A stretch of DNA of 64,000 nt, from the NCBI RefSeq assembly GCF_019343475.1, contig NZ_CP072453.1:496001-560000 (forward strand), read 5' to 3'. This document shows, in pieces, positions 1 through 6,459 of the stretch. The notes under the pieces were generated by a model that did not search any database, was not told the DNA's origin, and worked only from the letters and a program-made list of their open reading frames with translations. The stretch is from Providencia sp. R33 (GTDB lineage: Bacteria; Pseudomonadota; Gammaproteobacteria; Enterobacterales; Enterobacteriaceae). The first letter of the stretch is position 1. Each line of letters begins with the position of its first letter. Made by a program: the position numbers and the translations under genes.

Positions 1-3000
1 CAAAATGGTTTGCATCACATCTCGGCTGGTGGAGGGGCGGATTTCAAAGTACAGGCGCGCTTCCCCGTTGGCGAACGCCACATCCCCCAAATGGCTTAAG
101 GTATCTAACGCCTTGAGGAACTCCGGGTTAAAGCGCAGCCCTTGGGCGGTGGTGTTGTTGGGTACCCAGCGATTACCCTCTTTGCGTAGCACCCCTTTAA
201 GGCGGGTTTCTAAAAAGCGCTGAATGCGGCCATTATCGGGGCGTAAATATTGCGCCATCAACGGCAATGATATCTCGCTCTGGGTATTTTTTAGCGGGTA
301 GCGCCCGCCAAACGCGGTGTTCCATTCGTTGACGATGGCATTTTGCCATTCGGCATTGATGCCCTCGGCGGTCGGGGTAAGCAGTTGCTCCCACGCTTGG
401 TTCATCGGTTGCACTAACAGGGATTCGCCAAAGCCGCTCCACTCTTGCCCAAGGCTGGCAGCGATGAGGCTGCCATAGTCACGAGTTTCGGATAAATCGA
501 CGGTTTTGCCCTCAAAAATACTCTGGGCAAGGGCTTGGGACATGGCTTGCGGGTCAGGGGCATTGGCGATTTGTTGCAGCTTTAACCGCACGCGGGTGAC
601 GCGGGTGAGGTAAGCCTGCAAACTGAGGTTGTCGCTGTTGTTGCTGCTAGCCTGCGAGTCGGTCAAGTTCAACACGGGGCCAAAGGTGGCTTCCAGTGGG
701 CCGCTAAATTCGGCTTTTTGGCTGATAACGGGCTTTTTGTCTTTGTTGAGCAACTCCTTGGTGGAGTTGATAAACGAGTCCGTCAGTTTTTCTTGCTGGC
801 GCCCCGTTTTGCCTTGGTACGACAAGGTATTCATCAGAGCAATCACAGGGGATTGGCGCACATCCCCCATCAGGGTTAACTGGTCGATGGTATCGGACAA
901 GTTTTCCGTGTGGCGCCATTGCAAGCTGTTCATCAAGTTCAGCCAGCTGCCCGCAAAATCGGCGAAATAGCGCTCGGTGAGGCGCTGCTTCAGTTGCTCT
1001 GGGGAGATATCACTGTCGACGGGCTGTTGGTTGTCGCTCAACACCCAGTCAATCTCGTCGCGGCGCGCTTCCACGGCACGGTTAATGGCGGGCTCGATGG
1101 TGGTTTCCCACGCACGGCGGGTAAATACGCCAGGGATAAACTCATCGGTGGTGAACAAGAAACTGACGTCAGTGCCCTCCGTCATGTCATCCAGCGTCAT
1201 CTCCGCATAGCTGTTTTTGGCTTGCAGAAGGATTTTTTGATACAAAGCAGACTCACCATTGCGTTGGCCGATTTGGCGCACCAATAAATTACGGCTGCTG
1301 CTAATCAGTGCGCGGTTTTTATTAATAGCCCAATCCGCATGTTGCGGCAGTTGGTCGGCATAAAACGCCAACAATTCACGGCCTAATGTCTGCCATTCCC
1401 CATTATTCACTCCCTCAATGGGCGAGAGGCTCTCCAGCACGGTTTGGGTGAAAAATTCGGGCTCCATGCGCTCGGGGGAGCTCATCATTAAATAAGCTTT
1501 TAACAAGGCGTAAGTGGCAGGCGTGGCGTCGGCGCGAGCGGGGCTATCAGGGGGGAGCTCGGCATACTGCTGTAATTTGGCTTCCAATTGCTGGCGAGTA
1601 TTGTCGCGCAATAGCGGCAAAATGGTTTGGGTGTAGGTGGGCCATAACTGGTCGAGCAGGGCGTCATTGTGGTTTAAGCCAAAGCGCTGCCACACGGGGG
1701 TAAAGTGGGTGGCACGGTGGTCGAGTTTCCCCAACATTTGTTGGAAATCAAACTGGGCATTTAGGCGCTCGGCGGCGCTGCGCTGGTTATCCACGGCAGC
1801 AAACGCCAGCTGCTGGCTGTCATTCATCAATTGGCGGTTGGCAAAATACGACACCGCCAACCCCACGCCCCAAACCGCCATGCCGGTAGCGACCGCGTAT
1901 TGCATCACGCGCTGCGGGTTGATGCCTAAGTGTGACGGTTGCAATGACGGGGCGATATCGCCTTGCACGGCAAGCAGGCTTTTCCAGCGGTTATCTTCTT
2001 GCCACGTATGGGGGTGAAGGGCCTCACTCGGTTGGGTGACGGCGGTGCTAAATGCTAACCCTGCAAAGGGCAGGCGACGAATACCTGAGGTCAATGGGGC
2101 TAAACGAACGGCTAACTCTTCGCTACCGCTCCCCCGTAAAAACTGCGCCAAAATCAGCCAATAAGTGTGCGTTAGGTTGACAGACAGGGCTTGGGCGCCA
2201 TGCACCGACAACAGCGGAACCAGCTCACGCAGCGCGGGGGTGAGCTGCTCGGGTTGTCCATAAGGCTCGGTTAAACACAACACCGCGGGCGCATCGGCAC
2301 TGCAAAGCTCGGGGTTATCGCTGACATTCCACACCCACACAGGGGCTTGCCACTTAAGGGCTTTAAACAGGCCATAGATAAAGCGGCTCGCCATATCGGA
2401 CGTCGCGGTATTGAGGTGGTGAACGTTGAGGGTGCTGTGCATCAACTGGTCTATTACGGTGTATTCAGTGACCCAAATCAGCGCATCTACTGGCCGACGG
2501 CGGCGTAATTGTTTGAGCATCAACACATTTTCGTCATTGACGGTGGCCGCGACCTCCCCGCCATAAATCAACACCGTGCCATTGCTTTCCTGCCAAATTT
2601 CGTGGGACAACCGCGGCGCCAGTTTATCAACGGCGGCGGGGGAGCCGATAAGCAGTTGAATGGAGACTTTTCTACGCCAAAAAAGGCCGTACTGGAAGTG
2701 GAGGTAGTTTTTTATGGTATTGGCTTGCCCTGTATGCGTTAACTCAGTAACGCGCTTCTCTTGCTCAGGGTCATTACGGGTATTATTGGGGTTTCGATTA
2801 TGACGACGTTCTTTGGACGATGTAATGTAATCGATAAATTGACGGGCACAGTGCGCCAGAGCAATTGCTGCAACAATCGCGAATAGTTTGTGCTCTTTAG
2901 TCTGTAGGTTAATTTTATCCCCATATTCCCAAATAAGAATACCAAGTAACACACACAGTAAAATAAATACGGTAGAGCTTAGCGGTGATTTTATGTGATT

Positions 3001-3009
3001 AAATTTCAT
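1..3009 (-). CDS. tssM: TssM/IcmF-family T6SS membrane-complex protein, 3' end outside window
   Basis: The frame is open from ATG at 3009 to base 1 with no stop (about 1,003 codons), so the C-terminus is cut off by the window edge. TssM is the inner-membrane and periplasmic scaffold of the T6SS TssJLM complex. Visible features are two hydrophobic segments near residues 11-28 and 41-55 and a third near 368-390. A long periplasmic part follows. Near the left edge are an aromatic/Gly pattern and the segment SLPLMAQYLRP, typical of the ImcF/DUF1215 C-terminal region. The cytoplasmic domain starts with IQLLIGSPAAVDKL where many TssM proteins carry a Walker A loop; I see no GxxxxGK[S/T], so NTP binding looks lost, as in the ImcF-related subgroup. 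The start overlaps the end of the upstream two-TM gene by 11 bp, implying translational coupling. The body looks richer in G+C than the genes just upstream. Confidence 0.88.
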   Translation of the reverse strand, partial: MKFNHIKSPLSSTVFILLCVLLGILIWEYGDKINLQTKEHKLFAIVAAIALAHCARQFIDYITSSKERRHNRNPNNTRNDPEQEKRVTELTHTGQANTIKNYLHFQYGLFWRRKVSIQLLIGSPAAVDKLAPRLSHEIWQESNGTVLIYGGEVAATVNDENVLMLKQLRRRRPVDALIWVTEYTVIDQLMHSTLNVHHLNTATSDMASRFIYGLFKALKWQAPVWVWNVSDNPELCSADAPAVLCLTEPYGQPEQLTPALRELVPLLSVHGAQALSVNLTHTYWLILAQFLRGSGSEELAVRLAPLTSGIRRLPFAGLAFSTAVTQPSEALHPHTWQEDNRWKSLLAVQGDIAPSLQPSHLGINPQRVMQYAVATGMAVWGVGLAVSYFANRQLMNDSQQLAFAAVDNQRSAAERLNAQFDFQQMLGKLDHRATHFTPVWQRFGLNHNDALLDQLWPTYTQTILPLLRDNTRQQLEAKLQQYAELPPDSPARADATPATYALLKAYLMMSSPERMEPEFFTQTVLESLSPIEGVNNGEWQTLGRELLAFYADQLPQHADWAINKNRALISSSRNLLVRQIGQRNGESALYQKILLQAKNSYAEMTLDDMTEGTDVSFLFTTDEFIPGVFTRRAWETTIEPAINRAVEARRDEIDWVLSDNQQPVDSDISPEQLKQRLTERYFADFAGSWLNLMNSLQWRHTENLSDTIDQLTLMGDVRQSPVIALMNTLSYQGKTGRQQEKLTDSFINSTKELLNKDKKPVISQKAEFSGPLEATFGPVLNLTDSQASSNNSDNLSLQAYLTRVTRVRLKLQQIANAPDPQAMSQALAQSIFEGKTVDLSETRDYGSLIAASLGQEWSGFGESLLVQPMNQAWEQLLTPTAEGINAEWQNAIVNEWNTAFGGRYPLKNTQSEISLPLMAQYLRPDNGRIQRFLETRLKGVLRKEGNRWVPNNTTAQGLRFNPEFLKALDTLSHLGDVAFANGEARLYFEIRPSTSRDVMQTIL

Positions 3010-4135
3010 TATGTAATACCGGGGTGATTGTGCTGAAAAATGTTCGATTACCTTCGGTGGATACCATCAGAACGGGCTTATTCTGTTGGGCGGCATACAA
3101 AGACGAAAGTGCTGCAACAAACCAAGGGGCATATTTGCCTGTGGGCCCTGAATAGAATTCAAGGTCAATGGTTTGTTCTGGGTGAATAAACGGAAAGTTC
3201 GACTCACTTTGGTAAATTGCAGACGTAATTTCTGAGCGAATATTGCCAGAGGAGATTAATTGCACGGCTTGTTGTGTATCGGTTTGAATTTCATTAAATA
3301 ATCGAACGCTGGCCTTAATATCTGTATTCGCGTCTAATGGCATCGGCCTTTCTAAGTTACTCTTTTTCTTTAATTGATATTTTTTTGCAATATCATCAGG
3401 GGTGATAATAAAAATCGCCATCAATTCGGATTGAATATTTTTTTCTTCTTTTTGCTCAACAATCAAAATATCGACACACTCTTTATTTTGCTTAATGAGG
3501 CTTTCAATTTTATCGAATGAGAGTGTTTTTTCAGGTTGGTAATGTTTTATTTTTTTAGATTCAAAGAGAGTATGCAAAATGGGTAAAATATCACTGTCTT
3601 TGGGGGCGTTATCAGATAAATAAATTAAGTTAATAGGCAGTCTGCCGGGCAATAAACGGATGGTTTCCTTGACACTTCGCAGTAAATAATAAAAGGGTGG
3701 GTTATCCTTAGGGAAGTAATCGATATCTTGAGTCAGGTTAAAACAAGAATCATGGTGTTTACTGTGTTGCAGGATGTAGTTTAAGGAGATTTTCTCAGGT
3801 AACAATAATGCACTGTCGAGGATACTCACTGAACGTTTCCCCCATTCAGCCCATTGCCAATCGTGATATTCCTTTTCTTTTTTAAGGTAATGATAGAAAC
3901 GATAATCACGAATATAGATAAAAAAATTAATGGTCATGGCGAGCGTGACAATAATAAAAGGAAGCACTGCTGGAATGATTTTAATCACGTCTATATTTTT
4001 ATTATTCAGGTTGTCGGTAATATAGAGAAAATAAATAGGGACAATAATTGATAAAATTAAAATGGCTAGCCACTTAATCAATGAAGGTATCGGTGGTTTA
4101 TCAACGAGTAAAAGCGTATTTTTAGACCAAGCCAT
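2999..4135 (-). CDS. T6SS-linked two-TM protein of unknown function
   Basis: This 378-residue protein matches no family I can name. Two hydrophobic segments lie near residues 20-40 and 53-75, separated by a short polar loop with several Asn and Lys. About 300 soluble residues follow, predicted cytoplasmic if the N-terminus is inside. The C-terminal part has a conserved-looking stretch, LEFYSGPTGKYAPWFVAAL, and then PVLMVSTEGNRTFF. It starts 3 bp after the PAAR gene and overlaps the tssM start by 11 bp, so it is almost certainly co-translated with both. Such tight packing between a spike-tip gene and a membrane-complex gene suggests a T6SS accessory membrane subunit or a factor for loading effectors. 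This is an inference from position only. The gene is visibly AT-rich compared with tssM. Confidence 0.75.
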   Translation of the reverse strand: MAWSKNTLLLVDKPPIPSLIKWLAILILSIIVPIYFLYITDNLNNKNIDVIKIIPAVLPFIIVTLAMTINFFIYIRDYRFYHYLKKEKEYHDWQWAEWGKRSVSILDSALLLPEKISLNYILQHSKHHDSCFNLTQDIDYFPKDNPPFYYLLRSVKETIRLLPGRLPINLIYLSDNAPKDSDILPILHTLFESKKIKHYQPEKTLSFDKIESLIKQNKECVDILIVEQKEEKNIQSELMAIFIITPDDIAKKYQLKKKSNLERPMPLDANTDIKASVRLFNEIQTDTQQAVQLISSGNIRSEITSAIYQSESNFPFIHPEQTIDLEFYSGPTGKYAPWFVAALSSLYAAQQNKPVLMVSTEGNRTFFSTITPVLHNEI

Positions 4136-4138
4136 AAA

Positions 4139-4405
4139 TTACCCCGTAATAAAGTCGGATGTACTGGCAATTAAGGTGCAGCCACATTCTGTATGACTAC
4201 CCGTTACGGCAAGGGGGATGCCATTACAGGTTATACTGGGGTCACCATCAATAATTTTATTCACACCATGGCCTTTTTTCGGGCAATTAACTAAATCGCC
4301 CACTTTAGCGGCTTTTATACCATTAATAATAAACTCCGAGGTGGCACTAATAACCGTGCCGCCATGATTGGTTTTATCACCTAATATAACAATGGATTGA
4401 GTCAT
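4139..4405 (-). CDS. PAAR-domain T6SS spike-tip protein
   Basis: This 88-residue protein is a stand-alone PAAR domain, the conical cap that sharpens the VgrG trimer of the T6SS puncturing device. Visible family features are an N-terminal ILGDKTNHGGTV hairpin, the central AAKVGDLVNCP turn, and the metal-binding pattern: CP followed by H (KKGHG), and later H and C in TGSHTECGCTL. The length is normal for a PAAR protein without a toxin extension. It therefore carries no fused effector and would recruit cargo only by contact. It begins after a hairpin terminator that separates it from the lipoprotein array, and ends 3 bp before the two-TM gene. The AT-rich 150 bp in front may hold its own promoter. 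Confidence 0.92.
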   Translation of the reverse strand: MTQSIVILGDKTNHGGTVISATSEFIINGIKAAKVGDLVNCPKKGHGVNKIIDGDPSITCNGIPLAVTGSHTECGCTLIASTSDFITG

Positions 4406-4443
4406 AATAATTTTAATTCCAAAAATAAAGTTGATATTGAATA

Positions 4444-4480
4444 TATAAAAACACGGGCTAATAAATTAGCCATGGTGTTT
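4444..4480 (-). terminator. Hairpin terminator between the lipoprotein array and PAAR
   Basis: On the minus strand an interrupted stem is formed by AAACAC/GTGTTT (plus 4449-4454 with 4475-4480) and GGCTAA/TTAGCC (4456-4461 with 4466-4471). The minus-strand 3' side continues into TTTTTATAT, a typical intrinsic-terminator tail. It would end transcription from vgrG, the effector candidate and the lipoproteins before PAAR. The bulge makes it weaker than a perfect stem. Confidence 0.5.
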
Positions 4481-4554
4481 ATATTGCTGTTTGTTTTATA
4501 AAGTGTATTGGGGTTATAAAATAGCATCGATAATGTATTTAAATTAATGCAGTT

Positions 4555-4641
4555 TTAGGCGGTGAGTTGTTGATCACAGCCTGTTAATAGCCCGAGCCCC
4601 GCGAGTAAAATAGTGCAGTGTATTTTATTTAATAATCGCAT
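4555..4641 (-). pseudogene. Remnant third SUMF1 lipoprotein copy (signal peptide only)
   Basis: This is a 28-codon frame starting MRLLNKIHC and ending in the lipobox LLTGC followed by DQQLTA and a TAA stop. It is nearly identical to the first 28 codons of the intact copy at 4644-5543 and has the same 2-bp gap after the preceding stop codon. The SUMF1 domain is missing. The simplest reading is a third array copy trimmed by deletion, leaving its signal peptide. A functional mini-lipoprotein is possible but less likely. Confidence 0.75.
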
Positions 4642-4690
4642 GGTTATTTTGCTACAGGTTGGACTGGGGTTGGGGACTGCACGGCGCAGC
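4564..4690 (-). repeat. Direct repeat spanning lipoprotein gene junctions (downstream copy)
   Basis: About 127 bp covering the end of one lipoprotein gene (tail SPTPVQPVAK, stop) and the signal-peptide start of the next. It is closely matched at 5466-5592, about 902 bp away, the length of one gene. Such repeats allow array expansion and contraction by recombination. Confidence 0.75.
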
Positions 4691-5543
4691 GGAAGCCAAG
4701 GCCAACGCTACCTTCGGCATTAGGAAAGCGGTGGTATCGGTCTATTGTTGTATTTTCATGATCCATAGTACCAACAGAACCCCTCGCCACTTTTTCCTCG
4801 CCACTGCTAGGGCCTTGGGGATTTAATTCAGGGGAAACGGAATAATAATCCTCTGCATACCAATCATTAATCCAATTTAAGCCATTACGCGCCATATCAT
4901 ATAGGCCTAATGGGTTAGGGGGCGTTGTACCAACCGCAGTATATCCGAACACCTCAGGCTCGGTTTCATACTGCTCATAGAGAGTAAAAGTACCATCCGC
5001 AGAGGCAAAACCAACAAACTGACCTCGGTTACGAGCGGCGTATTCCCATTGGGCTTCGGTGGGTAAATCAATGGGTAGATTGGTTTGTTGACCTAACCAT
5101 TGGCAGTAATCCTTGGCGCTTTGCCAATCGGTTCGTGCCATAAATTGCTCTTGGACAATGGCTTTTACGAATGTAATGGAATCTGCGTTTTTTTTTAGCC
5201 GTAGATAATGCTTGGAGGGGGGTTGGCCTGTTAAAGCAATCCACAGATTAAACTCTCTCCATGTCACCGGGTATTTGGCCATACTGAAGCTATCTAAGGT
5301 GACTTTATGAAAGGCTTTATTGTCTTTTTCAAAGGTGTAGGAGCGAGTAGATCGCCCATCATGACCGCCGAAGTCCCCCATCATAAAAGAGCCCCCTTCG
5401 ATAAATACCATATTGTTTAGTGACTGATTAATTAGCTGCTGTTTTTGAGTTTCTTGCTCTGCTGTGAGTTGTTGATCACAACCCGTTAATAGCCCAAGCC
5501 CCGTAAGCCAAATAGCGCAGTGTATTTTATTCAATAATCGCAT
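4644..5543 (-). CDS. SUMF1/FGE-fold lipoprotein, intact array copy, candidate T6SS immunity or accessory protein
   Basis: I start this 299-residue protein at ATG 5543 because the residues after it form a lipoprotein signal: MRLLNKIHC, a hydrophobic core and the lipobox LTGC at residue 22. The longer in-frame start lies inside the previous copy. The mature protein has the SUMF1 (formylglycine-generating enzyme-like) fold: NNMVFIEGGSFMMGDFGG near residues 40-57, PVTWREFNLW, LPTEAQWEYAARNRG, LGLYDM, and a C-terminal GFRCAV. Only the second of the two copper-binding cysteines of true FGE is present; the partner position reads RYHRF, so oxidase activity is not expected. Asp at +2 after the lipid-modified Cys is the classical E. 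coli inner-membrane retention signal. The start lies 2 bp after the stop of the preceding copy with no clear ribosome site, suggesting translational coupling. Duplicated lipoproteins beside an effector candidate resemble immunity arrays, but this is inference. Confidence 0.85.
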   Translation of the reverse strand: MRLLNKIHCAIWLTGLGLLTGCDQQLTAEQETQKQQLINQSLNNMVFIEGGSFMMGDFGGHDGRSTRSYTFEKDNKAFHKVTLDSFSMAKYPVTWREFNLWIALTGQPPSKHYLRLKKNADSITFVKAIVQEQFMARTDWQSAKDYCQWLGQQTNLPIDLPTEAQWEYAARNRGQFVGFASADGTFTLYEQYETEPEVFGYTAVGTTPPNPLGLYDMARNGLNWINDWYAEDYYSVSPELNPQGPSSGEEKVARGSVGTMDHENTTIDRYHRFPNAEGSVGLGFRCAVQSPTPVQPVAK

Positions 5544-5592
5544 GGTTATTTTGCCACTGGTTGGACTGGGGTTGGGGATTGCACAGCACAAC
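5466..5592 (-). repeat. Direct repeat spanning lipoprotein gene junctions (upstream copy)
   Basis: This is the partner of the repeat at 4564-4690, with only scattered differences. It contains the end of the frameshifted copy, the 2-bp gap, and the first ~26 codons of the intact copy. Confidence 0.75.
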
Positions 5593-6435
5593 GGAAATTT
5601 AGGGTTGGAATGTTTTTATTTGTTAAAGGAAAAGAGAGCCGATTGATGGTCAAGGTTTTTAGATAAAAAGATCCACTAGCCCCTCGAACGACTTTTTCTT
5701 TTCCCAGTTCAGGTCCTTGGGGGTTTTTATTTGGGGAATGCTCATAATAATCGGCGGCATACCAATCATTCATCCAGTCAACCCCCCCCCCATCATATCG
5801 TAAAGGCCTAAAGGCGTGGGTGGGTAAACCCCAACAGGGGAAAAATCGGTAGCAAATAACGACTCTCCCCCTTCACTGCCATCATTATAAGTGCCATCTT
5901 TTGAGGCAAATACAATAAATTGGCCCCGATTACGGGCCGCATATTCCCACTGGGCTTCAGTGGGCAAATCGAATGACAGCCCTGTTTGTTGGCCTAACCA
6001 AAGGCAATAATCTTTAGCGTCTTGCCAATCCACAGATGCTGGGTAATTATCTTGGGTGGAGGCTTGCCAGCTTTTCATAATATCGCGAGATTTTAAATCG
6101 TTATATCTATCGGTTAACGGAAGCCCTGTTAATGCTCGCCATAAATTAAATTGCCCCCACGTTACGCGGTATTTGGATAAACTAAAGCTGTCTAAGGTGA
6201 CATCGTGAACAAATTTATTATCTTTGCCTAACGAATATGGCAGGGTGGATTTACCATCATGACCACTGCCAAAGTCCCCCATTAAAAAGGTACCCCCCTC
6301 GATAAACACCATATTGTTTAGCGAATCATCAATTAGCTGCTGCTTCTGGTTTTCTTGCTCAGGTGTGAGTTGTTGATCGCAGCCTGTTGTGAGTAAAATG
6401 GCGCTTAATAAAAGATAGATAGCGTTATAATTCAT
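5546..6435 (-). pseudogene. SUMF1/FGE-fold lipoprotein, first array copy, frameshifted at a 10-G run (possibly phase variable)
   Basis: The frame from ATG 6435 encodes a lipoprotein signal (LLTTGC, then DQQL with Asp at +2) and most of a SUMF1 domain. It then reads DMMGGGLTG and stops at 5770. The remaining domain, from MNDWYAADYY to FRCAV and the shared tail PVQPVAK, lies in another frame and ends at 5546. The break sits at ten consecutive G (plus-strand C at 5782-5791). Eleven G would restore one frame of exactly the length of the intact copy (DMMGGGVDWMNDWY against DMARNGLNWINDWY); eight would also restore the frame. The ribosome site GAGG lies at a good distance before ATG 6435, and the gene starts 24 bp after the effector candidate. 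It may be a decayed copy, a phase-variable gene caught in the off state, or a sequencing error in the homopolymer. Early termination could also reduce coupled translation of the next copy. Confidence 0.8.
5782..5791. repeat. Homopolymer of 10 G (minus strand) inside the SUMF1 lipoprotein copy
   Basis: There are ten C on the plus strand, read as ten G in the coding strand. This is the longest G/C homopolymer I noticed in the window, and it lies exactly at the frame break of the lipoprotein gene. Tracts of this length are classical slipped-strand mispairing sites. Confidence 0.9.
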
Positions 6436-6459
6436 GCAAACCTCGCGGTTATTGGTGGG

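Noticed and set aside
4644..6435. Formylglycine-generating (sulfatase-activating) enzyme activity of the SUMF1 proteins
   Set aside because: Only one of the two copper-binding Cys is present, the proteins are lipoproteins, and no sulfatase gene is nearby.
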